Shown: piece after piece, positions 34,777 through 43,355 of the stretch
Position numbering within the stretch: position 1 is the first letter of the stretch
Layout of the letters: each line of letters opens with the position of its first letter
Assembly: GCF_003991225.1 (NCBI RefSeq)
Contig: NZ_JTFC01000042.1
Location: 186,001 to 250,000 of the forward strand
Length of the DNA: 64,000 nt
Reading direction: 5' to 3'
Origin: Candidatus Kurthia intestinigallinarum
Lineage (GTDB): Bacteria; Bacillota; Bacilli; Bacillales_A; Planococcaceae
The notes under the pieces: generated by a model
What the model saw: only the letters and a program-made list of their open reading frames with translations
Database searches by the model: none
Told to the model about the DNA's origin: nothing
Position numbers and translations under genes: made by a program

Positions 34777-35921
34777 GATTTCACCTCATAAACTATATTA
34801 CCCGCTTTCACCGTTTGAACCAACGTTAAACGTTCATCAAGCAATACCGCATCGGCATCTGCCTGTTCCACAAGACGTCCTTTATTGGTCATTTGAAGTT
34901 GCTGCGCCGCATTAAAGCTCGACATTTGCACAAGCTCCTCTAACGAACAATTTGTTGCTTGGTGCATATTACGTACTGCTTGATCCATCGTAAGCACACT
35001 ACCTGCAAGTGAGCCATTTGGTAAATGGGCACCTGTCTCTGTCACATGCACGAGCTGACCACCTAAATCATAGTCACCATAAGGCATCCCTTTTGCACGC
35101 ATCGCATCGGTAATTAAAATAATGCCCGCTGCAGTTTTCATTTTATACGCCATAAGGACCGCTTTCGGATGAGAATGAATGAAGTCGGCAATAAGCTCAG
35201 CCTTGATTTCTGGTAAAAGCCACGTCGCGCCAATGACACCCGGCTCACGGTGATGGAATGGGCGCATTTGATTGTATAAATGCGTCCCTTGTGAAACGCC
35301 TAATTCAACCGCTTCCACAACCTCATCAAATGTCGCATCTGAGTGACCAATGGATACGACAACACCGTCTGCATGAAGCGCTTTAACAGCTTCCATGCCA
35401 CCTGGCTCTTCAGGCGCGATCGTAATTTCTTTAATACGATGCCCGCTAAGCTGTTGCCACTTACGGAATAACGCCATATCTGGTGGCGTAATATGCTCTA
35501 GTGGCTGTGCACCGGCACGTTTTTTCGATACAAATGGACCTTCTAAGTGAACGCCGACCATTTCCGCTTCCTGTAACGTAGGCTTGAAGTCACCTAAAAC
35601 AGCAAGTGCTGCTTCGATGTTTTCCGGGCTTTGCGTCATTGTTGTCGCTAAAAAGCTCGTTGTTCCTTCGCGAAGAAGTGACGCAGCCATCGTATGAAGG
35701 CCCTCATCGCTTGCATCCATTGCATCACAGCGTACAGAGCCATGAATATGCATATCGATAAAGCCCGGTAGTAAATACTTGCCTGTTCCATCAATTATTG
35801 TCGCATCTGCTTGAATTTCTTTTGCAATCCGTTGAATTTTACCATCAACCATTAATACGTCGATGTTTTCTAAACGTTCGGCTGCATTGACGACTGTTAC
35901 GCCTTTAATTAATAATGACAC
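34773..35921 (-). CDS. nagA: N-acetylglucosamine-6-phosphate deacetylase NagA
   Basis: A 382-residue amidohydrolase. It has GKYLLPGFIDMHIHGS (metal-binding HxH, about 48-63), HLEGPFVSKKRAGAQ, the GHSDATFDEVVEAVE and THLYNQMRPFHHREPG histidines, and LITDAMRAKG with the catalytic Asp. It removes acetate from N-acetylglucosamine-6-phosphate. It lies between the PTS transporter gene (15 bp upstream) and the SIS-domain gene (4-bp overlap). Confidence 0.95.
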   Translation of the reverse strand: MSLLIKGVTVVNAAERLENIDVLMVDGKIQRIAKEIQADATIIDGTGKYLLPGFIDMHIHGSVRCDAMDASDEGLHTMAASLLREGTTSFLATTMTQSPENIEAALAVLGDFKPTLQEAEMVGVHLEGPFVSKKRAGAQPLEHITPPDMALFRKWQQLSGHRIKEITIAPEEPGGMEAVKALHADGVVVSIGHSDATFDEVVEAVELGVSQGTHLYNQMRPFHHREPGVIGATWLLPEIKAELIADFIHSHPKAVLMAYKMKTAAGIILITDAMRAKGMPYGDYDLGGQLVHVTETGAHLPNGSLAGSVLTMDQAVRNMHQATNCSLEELVQMSSFNAAQQLQMTNKGRLVEQADADAVLLDERLTLVQTVKAGNIVYEVKS

Positions 35922-35936
35922 AGTCCGTCATCTCCT

Positions 35937-37883
35937 TTATTCTTCGTCTAATGACACAATATTTGCTGTTCCAACTTCCTGGAACCCTGTTTTTTCAAGT
36001 GTCACTTTTTGACCTAATGCACTTGTGAACACAACTGGTGTAATAATAGACGGAACTTGTGGTTTAATTGCCGCTAAGTCCACGCTCAGTAAATGATCAC
36101 CACGTTGTACTAATTGGCCTTCTTCTACATGTAATGTGAAGCCTTCACCATTTAATTTCACGGTATCTAACCCAACATGGATTAATACTTCCACACCTGT
36201 ATCCGATTTTAAGCCAATCGCATGTTTCGTTGGGAATACCATAACGATTTGACCATCAAATGGTGCGTAAATTTCACCGTTATGCGGTAAAATACCGAAG
36301 CCCGGTCCCATCATTTCTGTAGAGAATGCTTGGTCTGGTACTTCTGATAGCGGTAGTAGCTCCCCTGCAATCGGCATTTCAAAATCAGCTGATGTGATAT
36401 TGCCTGTTTGTGTTTCTTCTACTGGTACAGCAACTGGTGCCATATCTGCATTTTCAGGAGCTGGGTTGCCTTTTTTCAGGCGGTCTTTCATTGCTTCCGC
36501 TAAAAATTCAACGGATGTACCAATAATGACTTGAACATTTTTATTATTAATACGCATTAAACCACGCGCACCTGTTTGTTTTAAATAATCACCATCGACT
36601 TTATCTGCATCGACTACTGACATACGTAAACGTGTTGTACAGTAATCCACTTGTTCGATATTGTCTTGACCACCTAACGCTTGAATTGTTTGATACGCAC
36701 GAACATCTAAATCATTTGAAACTGTAGAAGCCATACCCTCTTCATCTTCGTCATCGTCTTCACGACCCGGTGTTTTTAAATCTAATTTTTTAATTAAGAA
36801 GTAGAACACGACAAAGTAAATCGCACCGAATACGAGACCGAGTGGTAATAACATCCAAGGATTGTCCGCTTTAGTTAGGTTTAATAAGAAATCAATAAAG
36901 CTCGCGGAGAAGCCAAAGCCATCACGGAAGCCTACAATATACGCAACCGCTAATGAAATACCTGTTAACACTGCGTGAACACCGTATAAAACAGGTGATA
37001 GGAACATAAATGTAAATTCAATTGGCTCTGTAACCCCTGTTAAAAACGAGGTAAAGCCGATTGAGAATAACATCCCGCCGACTGCGGCACGCTTATGTTT
37101 TTTCGCTGTTAAATACATCGCAAGACATGCTGCCGGCAAACCGAACATCATAATTGGGAAGAAACCAGCTTGGAAGTGACCTGCTGTTGGATCGCCCGCA
37201 AGGAAGCGTGGAATATCGCCTTTGACGATTTCGCCAGCCGTATTTGTAAATGTACCAAAATCGAACCATACGATTGTATTGATGATATGATGTAGACCTA
37301 CTGGTAACAATAAGCGGTTAAGGAAACCATACATCCCTACGCCTAGTGCTCCGGCACCAATCATCCAGTTACCAACCCAGTCGATACCCATTTGTGCATA
37401 ACCCCATACAACAGATAATAGACCTGCGATTACCGCCATTGAAATGGACGTAATGATCGGTACAAATCGTCTACCCCCGAAGAATGATAACCATTCTGGG
37501 AATTTTACTTTATGGAATTTATTGTACAGAAGACCCGCTGTAATGCCGGATACAATCCCGCCAAATACCCCCATATCTAATTTATCGTTTGTTGCGCCTA
37601 AAACGGCTACTAATACTAATTGTGCAATGGCACCAGCTAAGGCTGCGGCACCACTCGTGTCAACAGCTAAGCCCATTGCGATACCAATCGCAAAAATAAG
37701 CGGTAAGTTACCTAAAATTGCATTACCGGCAGCCTCCATAATCGCGGCGACGGTTTGAATCCAAGCAACATCAATTTGCCCTAGCATATCGCCTGCGCCT
37801 AAGCGAACAAGAATCGCTGCAGCAGGTAATGTCGCAATTGGGAACATTAATGACTTACCAATTTTCTGTAAGAAAGCTAGCAT
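35937..37883 (-). CDS. nagP: N-acetylglucosamine PTS transporter, EIICBA
   Basis: A 648-residue fusion. EIIC (about 1-380) has ten-odd membrane helices and GVTEPIEFTFMFLSPVLYG. EIIB (about 395-465) has the phosphocysteine in DYCTTRLRMSV. EIIA (about 500-640) has the phosphohistidine in VEVLIHVGLDTVKLNGEGF. The ISMPIAxLPAAAILxRLGAGDMLG-like start and the nag operon context assign it to N-acetylglucosamine rather than glucose. It imports and phosphorylates the sugar. The operon order nagP-nagA-SIS-nagB is driven from a promoter with both cre and dre sites. Confidence 0.92.
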   Translation of the reverse strand: MLAFLQKIGKSLMFPIATLPAAAILVRLGAGDMLGQIDVAWIQTVAAIMEAAGNAILGNLPLIFAIGIAMGLAVDTSGAAALAGAIAQLVLVAVLGATNDKLDMGVFGGIVSGITAGLLYNKFHKVKFPEWLSFFGGRRFVPIITSISMAVIAGLLSVVWGYAQMGIDWVGNWMIGAGALGVGMYGFLNRLLLPVGLHHIINTIVWFDFGTFTNTAGEIVKGDIPRFLAGDPTAGHFQAGFFPIMMFGLPAACLAMYLTAKKHKRAAVGGMLFSIGFTSFLTGVTEPIEFTFMFLSPVLYGVHAVLTGISLAVAYIVGFRDGFGFSASFIDFLLNLTKADNPWMLLPLGLVFGAIYFVVFYFLIKKLDLKTPGREDDDEDEEGMASTVSNDLDVRAYQTIQALGGQDNIEQVDYCTTRLRMSVVDADKVDGDYLKQTGARGLMRINNKNVQVIIGTSVEFLAEAMKDRLKKGNPAPENADMAPVAVPVEETQTGNITSADFEMPIAGELLPLSEVPDQAFSTEMMGPGFGILPHNGEIYAPFDGQIVMVFPTKHAIGLKSDTGVEVLIHVGLDTVKLNGEGFTLHVEEGQLVQRGDHLLSVDLAAIKPQVPSIITPVVFTSALGQKVTLEKTGFQEVGTANIVSLDEE

Positions 37884-37902
37884 ATTTTTTCCTCCTCAAT
37901 AT

Positions 37903-37918
37903 AGTGGTCTATACCACT
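37903..37918. promoter_or_regulatory. dre operator (NagR/DasR type)
   Basis: AGTGGTCTATACCACT has perfect AGTGGT/ACCACT arms and matches the known NagR/DasR dre pattern except for the centre. It sits right after the -10 box, a roadblock position. A GntR-type nagR gene is not in this window. Confidence 0.85.
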
Positions 37919-37919
37919 T

Positions 37920-37948
37920 ATTTTAAAAGCAATCGAAACCGCTTTCAA
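37920..37948 (-). promoter_or_regulatory. nag operon promoter
   Basis: On the minus strand, -35 TTGAAA, a 17-bp spacer and -10 TAAAAT, each box 5/6 to consensus. The cre site overlaps the -35 and the dre site follows the -10. Confidence 0.7.
37934..37947 (-). promoter_or_regulatory. cre site in the nag promoter
   Basis: On the minus strand TGAAAGCGGTTTCG matches the cre consensus at 13 of 14 positions and overlaps the -35 box, the classic location for CcpA repression. Confidence 0.7.
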
Positions 37949-38065
37949 GTGTATTCTTCTCCATTTTTCCCTTTTTTTCAAAAAAAACTACGACTTATTT
38001 AAGATTTTTCATGTTTTATGCGTTAAAAATGGAAATTTGCATACAATACACTTTAATTTACGTCT

Positions 38066-38923
38066 TTATACTTCAAAAGAATTTACAAAAACCGCTGTAC
38101 CTGAAATGGAAATAGTCTTGTCGACGTGCACATAAATGCGCCCATCCTTGTCAATTTCCATGCCCTGTTCAACGACTAAAGTGTATGGTAACACTTTTTT
38201 ATGGTCGATAAATTCTTTATAATACGCCCCCATTACGCCTGATGCAGTACCTGTTGCGACATCTTCTGTCGTTCCTGAATACGGGGACGAGAAATGACGA
38301 GCGTGCATAGCTGCCTCGTCAAATTGCGTTTCTAAGCAAAATGGATGTACCGAGCAAGTTGGGCGGTCCGTTAAAATCGCTGGGAAGCGCTCAATCTGCG
38401 GCGTCATTTTCGCAAAACTTGCTAATTTTTTTACAGGTACTAGCAATGTCCACGCTCCTGTACTGCCATACACAATTGGTAAATCGGATGCTAGCTCCTG
38501 TTCGGAAAGTCCAAGTGCCTCAGCTAGCGCTATCTTTGAGCCAATAAAAGGGGCAAATTGCGGTTTGGCATGCTGCATCGTAATACGGACTTCGTCACCC
38601 TCCTCAATATGAATCGGCAAAATGCCCGCGCCTGTTTCAATCGTGAAATCATGCGCCGGAAGTTTATTCGCGCGATATAGCGCATAGATGCTCCCCATTG
38701 TCGCATGACCACATAGCGGCGTCTCATGCCCTGGTGTAAAATAACGAATACGAAAATCTGCAACAGCTGACGAAAGTACAAACGCCGTCTCATTAAAACC
38801 AACACGTTTTGCGATGTCCTGCATCATCTGTTCATCTAACCGTTCAGCCTCTAAAACAACCCCTGCCGGATTGCCTTTTCCTGGCGTATTACTAAATGCA
38901 TCAATATGTATGACTTCTACCAT
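38066..38923 (-). CDS. PhzF-family isomerase/epimerase
   Basis: A 285-residue PhzF-fold enzyme. It has FSNTPGKGNPAGVVL and RVGFNETAFVL (the catalytic Glu of the family is in NETAF, about residue 46), RYFTPGHETPLCGHATMGSIY, and the second-domain pair VATGTASGVMGAYY. Known relatives isomerise phenazine precursors or small amino acid-like compounds; the substrate here is unknown. A good ribosome binding site (GGAGAGGA) precedes the ATG. Monocistronic, no linked pathway genes. Confidence 0.85.
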   Translation of the reverse strand: MVEVIHIDAFSNTPGKGNPAGVVLEAERLDEQMMQDIAKRVGFNETAFVLSSAVADFRIRYFTPGHETPLCGHATMGSIYALYRANKLPAHDFTIETGAGILPIHIEEGDEVRITMQHAKPQFAPFIGSKIALAEALGLSEQELASDLPIVYGSTGAWTLLVPVKKLASFAKMTPQIERFPAILTDRPTCSVHPFCLETQFDEAAMHARHFSSPYSGTTEDVATGTASGVMGAYYKEFIDHKKVLPYTLVVEQGMEIDKDGRIYVHVDKTISISGTAVFVNSFEV

Positions 38924-39309
38924 CTAATCCTCTCCTTTCCTCCATTATACGAAACATTCTAGCTACTGTCGTGATTCATTTTCCAGGACACTACCCGATA
39001 CATTCTATGAGGCGATTAACTGAAGAAATGGATTAGATGATAGTTGACATGTTTTTTTCTCACCATTCTAGGTATAGACTTTCTACACAAAAGGCAAAAA
39101 AAGCTACAAGAAAGCATACGAAAAAAATAAATTAGAATGACTTTATAACAATAAACTACATACCACCCGGCTTTCAGATGCGGTCAATGAATGCTATGTT
39201 CAAGCAAATAAAAACAATAAATTTTACAAGAAATTTTGCAATAACCATTTCTAATATCAGAATTCTGTTATAAACTACCAGTACCACACTAAAAGGAGAT
39301 TTTATCAAC
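38924..39309. other. Intergenic region with a possible decayed frame
   Basis: This 386-bp AT-rich gap separates the divergent PhzF and NlpC/P60 genes. A TTGACA lies at about 39045 without a matched -10. One plus-strand frame (39078-39254) is interrupted by a single TGA and has no start codon, yet reads like a lysine/tyrosine-rich secreted protein (KGKKSYKKAYEKNKLE, later LSDAVNECYVQANKNNKFYK). It may be a remnant of a small secreted protein gene. Confidence 0.35.
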
Positions 39310-40221
39310 ATGAAAAAATTATTTGGCAGCGCCTTGCTTGCTGCAGGCTTCCTAGCAGTCGCTTTAACTGCGCAAGGAACACATGCAAGTGCGATTACCT
39401 ACACAGAAGCCTATTTTTCAAAACTTGAATATAAAGATGCAACACATGATGAAGAACGTTTAATAAGCTCAAAATCAAGTGTTACGATACAAGCTGTCGA
39501 AAATTCAAAACAATTACGTAGTACAAGTCTTGTGCTATTCCCTACAAAGCAAACAATTATTACACGCGACCGCTCTGGACAAGCGGAAGTAGGACTGCGC
39601 ACAACAAGCGATGGACAGGCATATGGTTTTGTTAGTCAGCTTAATAAATATTCAAACTCAACGTATCGTCAGATTCAAAAAGGAAAGAGCCAAGCCTTTT
39701 ACACACCAAATGGCGTAAAAGTTGTCGCGGGCTATACAGCGAATAATAACTTATTTTTCAAATGGAAAGGCAACAAGGTATTAGTCAAATCTAAAGGCTA
39801 TTCAGTTGTTTATAACGATCAAGCACGAAAAGAAAATAAAATACGTACGTATGACCGTTCAAAAACAAAAACAACCGGTACAAAAGCGGAAAAGCTACTC
39901 CATGAAGCACGCCGTTTATCAGGTGGACGCTATGTGTATAACGGCCAATCGTTATTTTATGGCTTAGATTGTGCAACGTATACACAAAAAATCTACTTAA
40001 ATGCGCTTGGCGTAGATATTGGTTCAACAACAAAATCACAAGCTGCTCGTGCTCTTAAAACACGTACAGTGAAAAATGCGAAGCCTGGCGATATTTTATA
40101 TGATGGTAAGGGCCATGTAGGCATTTATATGGGCGATGGTAAAGCCTATGATATGCTTGTTGGTGGTGCTAAATTACGCCCACTTAGCCACTGGAAATGG
40201 ACCGTTGCACTCGCATATTAA
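39310..40221 (+). CDS. Secreted NlpC/P60-type cell wall peptidase
   Basis: A 303-residue protein with a signal peptide (cleavage after ASA near 28), a middle region of about 160 residues of unknown fold, and a C-terminal NlpC/P60 domain (about 190-303). The catalytic Cys is C221 in YGLDCATYTQ and the His is H269 in GHVGIYMGDG. The usual DCSG is DCAT, a tolerated variant. It likely cuts peptide bonds in peptidoglycan stems. AAAGGAG precedes the ATG. A small soluble protein gene follows 18 bp downstream. Confidence 0.85.
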   Translation: MKKLFGSALLAAGFLAVALTAQGTHASAITYTEAYFSKLEYKDATHDEERLISSKSSVTIQAVENSKQLRSTSLVLFPTKQTIITRDRSGQAEVGLRTTSDGQAYGFVSQLNKYSNSTYRQIQKGKSQAFYTPNGVKVVAGYTANNNLFFKWKGNKVLVKSKGYSVVYNDQARKENKIRTYDRSKTKTTGTKAEKLLHEARRLSGGRYVYNGQSLFYGLDCATYTQKIYLNALGVDIGSTTKSQAARALKTRTVKNAKPGDILYDGKGHVGIYMGDGKAYDMLVGGAKLRPLSHWKWTVALAY

Positions 40222-40239
40222 AGAAAGCAGGTAAAATAA

Positions 40240-40470
40240 ATGGATTCTGAAACATGGGAACAAGTGAAAGAAGCAATTGATGAGGGGCAGGAGCTGTCAT
40301 TTGATTATAAGGGTGACGAATGGTGGATTAGTCGCGTGCAGGCGGACGATAGCTTCTTATTAACACGTTCATCCGATAGTGATACCCAATATTTTAAAAC
40401 GGCAGAAGACCTTTATCAACACGGCGTTATTGATGGCAAAGCCTTTATCGACCGAGTGCCTGAACTATAA
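40240..40470 (+). CDS. Small acidic cytosolic protein, 76 aa
   Basis: The frame encodes an acidic protein, MDSETWEQVKEAIDEGQELSFDYKGDEWWISRV, with conserved-looking tryptophans and a helix near the end. There is no signal peptide. AAGCAGG lies upstream of the ATG. It is probably in an operon with the NlpC/P60 gene 18 bp upstream and is followed by a terminator. No family is recognised. Confidence 0.6.
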   Translation: MDSETWEQVKEAIDEGQELSFDYKGDEWWISRVQADDSFLLTRSSDSDTQYFKTAEDLYQHGVIDGKAFIDRVPEL

Positions 40471-40499
40471 GAACCTTATTCTACTAATCGTATTTTCAA

Positions 40500-40530
40500 G
40501 ACATCTTCAATAGGTTGAAGATGTTTTTTT
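40500..40530 (+). terminator. Terminator of the NlpC/P60 operon
   Basis: The stem ACATCTTCAA/TTGAAGATGT with a 4-nt loop is followed by seven T. Confidence 0.9.
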
Positions 40531-40651
40531 ATTGCATATGTATTCTTACATTATTATTATTTTTTATAATAAATACTAAAAAATTCCACATTATCATGCA
40601 TTTTGATATACAATAAAAAGATACCAATCGAATTCCGAAAGGATGATGACC

Positions 40652-41251
40652 ATGCCATTCCAATTAGAGTCCCCATTTATCGATGACTATTTGAAACCGA
40701 CAGATGTCGTCAACTACCATCACGAACGTATCGAGCAGTTAATCGACGCATTACATGTGGTCGAATTACCAGAATTAGAAAAAGTACGCACTTTTTATGA
40801 ATATGTACGCGATAAGATTGCCCATTCATGGGATGAGCAAACTCACACCGTTACACGTACAGCATCCGATGTTGTAGAGCATCAAACAGGTATTTGCTAT
40901 GCTAAGGCGAATTTACTAGCCGCACTACTGCGCCATGAAGGCATTCCAAGTGGTTTTTGTTACCAACGATTAATGCTATTTGATGAGCCACAGCAGGGCT
41001 ATTACTTGCATGCCTTTAATGCGATTTATTTAACATCGCTCAATCGCTGGGTGTATGCCGACGCACGCGGCAATGTGCAAACGGAGTTATCTCTTGAGGA
41101 GCCTGCACTCGCCTTCACTGCCGATGAATCACTTGGTGAAAAAACGTATGACGTCATTTATATTGCACCAAATCCTAAAACGATGAATGTTCTAAAAGAA
41201 GCCGAAGATGCACTCGCCATGTACGCAAATGATTTACCGGACACATTATAG
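40652..41251 (+). CDS. Transglutaminase-like cysteine protease-fold protein
   Basis: A protein of about 199 residues. I choose the third of three nearby ATG codons because AAAGG lies eight bases before it. The catalytic triad is in order: C82 in QTGICYAKANLLAALLRHEGIP, H120 in YYLHAFNAIYL and D137 in WVYADARGN. There is no signal peptide, so it acts in the cytosol. Such proteins may be peptidases or amidases. It is monocistronic and ends at repeat copy C. Confidence 0.8.
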   Translation: MPFQLESPFIDDYLKPTDVVNYHHERIEQLIDALHVVELPELEKVRTFYEYVRDKIAHSWDEQTHTVTRTASDVVEHQTGICYAKANLLAALLRHEGIPSGFCYQRLMLFDEPQQGYYLHAFNAIYLTSLNRWVYADARGNVQTELSLEEPALAFTADESLGEKTYDVIYIAPNPKTMNVLKEAEDALAMYANDLPDTL

Positions 41252-41268
41252 ATTTTCATTTGCACACG

Positions 41269-41408
41269 AAAAGAAATTGGGACAAAGCACGTCATGTTCC
41301 TTTTTTAGCGTTCGCAACGAAAAACCGGAATTGCGCTGAGGCACGATTCCGGTTTTTCTTATGCTCTTAGGAGCGATTGTTTTTACACGTATGTCAAAGC
41401 CTCTTTTA
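41269..41408. repeat. Structured convergent-gene repeat, copy C
   Basis: Shares CACGTCATGTTCCTTTTTTA, GCGTTCGCAACGA, the CCGGAATTGCG/CACGATTCCGG hairpin (partly weaker than in other copies), CTTATGCTCTTAGGAG and ACACGTATGTCAAAGCCTCT with copy B. It lies between the transglutaminase-like gene and the convergent HTH gene. Confidence 0.85.
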
Positions 41409-41448
41409 TATATGATGCTAGTGGATACGATTATACAGACTTTTGCTG

Positions 41449-41712
41449 TTATTGATCTACTGTAATATAAGCTGCACCGTTTGCCTTACGATAAAATGTA
41501 AAATTGACATGCTCCGGGTAACATTCGCTAAGTTTTTGCAAATCGATAAAATGCGAATAAATTGTACGACGGTCTAGTTTTTGACTTACATTAAATTCTG
41601 CACTCATATAGTTAACGACCTGAGCTGCATTAAGTGGGGTTGTTTCACTTGAATACTTTTTTAATACTAAAAATGTATATACTAATAAGATATTTTGCTG
41701 TGCAATTATCAT
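41449..41712 (-). CDS. Winged-HTH-only protein (WYL-regulator-like N-domain)
   Basis: The protein is about 87 residues if translation starts at ATG 41712, which follows GAGGGTG right after the upstream stop. A longer frame from 41754 lacks a ribosome binding site. The sequence LVYTFLVLKKYSSETTPLNAAQVVNYM...LDRRTIYSHFIDLQKL reads like the DNA-binding half of WYL-domain regulators, without the ligand half. It is immediately downstream of a membrane protein gene and probably translationally coupled to it. A membrane-signal/HTH pairing is speculation. Confidence 0.6.
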   Translation of the reverse strand: MIIAQQNILLVYTFLVLKKYSSETTPLNAAQVVNYMSAEFNVSQKLDRRTIYSHFIDLQKLSECYPEHVNFTFYRKANGAAYITVDQ

Positions 41713-41719
41713 CACCCTC

Positions 41720-42433
41720 TTAATCATGTATTTGCTTAGCAATGCATCCATCATGTTTCAAATGAATGATTCCTGGAAAATTTGGCAATTTCCTTCTAAA
41801 CGGCATAACAAAAACCTCTTTTTGTGTTACACTGTCCGCGATAAAATGAGCAAGTTCTTCAGAAAAATTCGATTGAAGCGGAAAATGGCGCAAGATTTCC
41901 TGTGTATTATAATCGACAATGCGCAATCGTCCCTCATAAAACATAAGCTCTAGCGGTCGTCTTAACTGTTGTCGCTGTAATTGTGCAACTACTTCCTTTG
42001 TAATCGCAAATTCGTAGGTTGATTGCTCATACAATTTAAACAATTGGCGACGCTTCCCTGCATGCTTCATTGCCTGCTCATCAAGTGCCACAATCGGCCG
42101 TTTATGCGTACAGGCTTCTAGTCGCTTCATTTGTTGCATGAGTGATTGCTCACGCCAAGCATATCCTTCACAAAGCGCTAATAAAAAAAGCATGCTCATC
42201 GGTACGAGCCACATAGGGATACCAACAAGATAAAATCCAGCTAAGATGACAGCAACTGAAAAAAACAATGCTGGACGCCTGATTTCATTGTTATAGTAAT
42301 AGCCCATACCGGGCGCAATGATATTAACTAGTAGACGCCTTTGTTTCGTTAGCTGTTGATGTCTCACAGCATGATGCCCAATGAGCAGTAACACATACAG
42401 TACATATCCATATACACCGATTAAAAAAATCAT
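41720..42433 (-). CDS. Membrane protein with cytosolic domain, unknown
   Basis: A 237-residue protein with an N-terminal helix (about 1-19), two or three helices around 55-92 preceded by LLVNIIAPGMGYYYNNEIRRPALFF, which resembles a TM2-type turn. A C-terminal cytosolic part of about 140 residues is rich in basic residues. No enzyme motif is seen. The downstream HTH gene starts 8 bp after its stop. Confidence 0.55.
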   Translation of the reverse strand: MIFLIGVYGYVLYVLLLIGHHAVRHQQLTKQRRLLVNIIAPGMGYYYNNEIRRPALFFSVAVILAGFYLVGIPMWLVPMSMLFLLALCEGYAWREQSLMQQMKRLEACTHKRPIVALDEQAMKHAGKRRQLFKLYEQSTYEFAITKEVVAQLQRQQLRRPLELMFYEGRLRIVDYNTQEILRHFPLQSNFSEELAHFIADSVTQKEVFVMPFRRKLPNFPGIIHLKHDGCIAKQIHD

Positions 42434-42539
42434 TCACTTCCCCCCTTAGATAAAAGGCTTACTCTACTTATTACCTAAAATTAAGGAAAATATGAGTGTT
42501 TTTATATAAAATGATTAAATCGTCACAAAAAAAGAAGCC

Positions 42540-42734
42540 TCAAGAGACTTCCTTCGTTCGTTTCTTCTTTACGCGTAGTTCCATTGTTAAAATTAATAGA
42601 CATCCTACACTGAGCCAAATAACAATAGATAGAAGAAGCTGATGATCATTCATAGAATGGGTCAGGTAGCTCAATACATGAAAAACAACAACGGCAATAA
42701 TTAAACTAATACTGTTCATTTTTAAATCGGTCAT
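42540..42734 (-). CDS. Small membrane protein, 64 aa
   Basis: Two membrane helices (about 8-24 and 33-50) and a basic C-terminal tail (RVKKKRTKEVS). A GGAGTGAG-type ribosome binding site precedes the start. No family is recognised. It stands alone between the 42433 gene and the CMD gene. Confidence 0.55.
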   Translation of the reverse strand: MTDLKMNSISLIIAVVVFHVLSYLTHSMNDHQLLLSIVIWLSVGCLLILTMELRVKKKRTKEVS

Positions 42735-42864
42735 AGTGGCTCACTCCTTCCAAAAAGAACTAAAAAATAAGTTATGTCTATTTTATCATATTTTTCAGAA
42801 AATTATTAGTCTTTTTGTCTCGAGTGAAAAAAACTTTATACCTTCTTACTCATGGTATAAAAAA

Positions 42865-43245
42865 CTATTTCAGCGCATTCATATCTTCTAATACTTCTTT
42901 AGCAATACGAAAACCTTCCTGTGCGGCAGGAGCTCCACAGTACACGGCTGTTTGCAGTATTACTTCTTTGATTTCTTCTACTGTAACACCATTGTTAATG
43001 GCACCGCGTACATGCCCACGCAGCTCCTGTGAACGATTTAGCGCCGTTAGCATGGCTAAATTAATTAAGCTACGATCACGTTTTTTTAAACCTTCACGTC
43101 CCCAAATGCCTCCCCAGCATACGTCCGTTATGTAGTGTTGTAAATCCATCGTAAATTCTGTCGCCTGCTCAAATGCACGATCTACAAATTCATCGCCCAT
43201 CACTTGTCGTCGAATGGCTAAGCCTTTTTCAAATTGCTCTGTCAT
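42865..43245 (-). CDS. Carboxymuconolactone decarboxylase-family protein
   Basis: A 126-residue CMD-domain protein. The ATG at 43245 follows GAGGTG by eight bases. KGLAIRRQVMGDEFVDRA, WGGIWGREGLKKRDRSLINLAMLTALNRSQELRGHVRGAINNG and QTAVYCGAPAAQEGFRIAKEV match PcaC-type gamma-carboxymuconolactone decarboxylases. No CxxC redox pair is present, so AhpD-like peroxidase activity is unlikely. No aromatic degradation genes are near, so the true substrate is open. Confidence 0.85.
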   Translation of the reverse strand: MTEQFEKGLAIRRQVMGDEFVDRAFEQATEFTMDLQHYITDVCWGGIWGREGLKKRDRSLINLAMLTALNRSQELRGHVRGAINNGVTVEEIKEVILQTAVYCGAPAAQEGFRIAKEVLEDMNALK

Positions 43246-43304
43246 AAAACACACCTCTTTTTTCATTTTTTTACAGTAATTGTATTATAACAGAAGAAAT
43301 ACGC

Positions 43305-43340
43305 AAAAAAAAGAGGCTAGGTACAAGACCTAACCTCTTT
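43305..43340 (-). terminator. Terminator of the ribose operon
   Basis: An AAAGAGG.TAGGT/ACCTA.CCTCTTT stem-loop is followed by eight T on the minus strand, just after rbsB. Confidence 0.85.
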
Positions 43341-43355
43341 ATAAAAAGCGTTGAT

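Noticed and set aside
41713-41754. Longer N-terminus for the HTH protein starting inside the membrane protein gene
   Set aside because: No ribosome binding site precedes it, and the extra residues do not fit the HTH family start.
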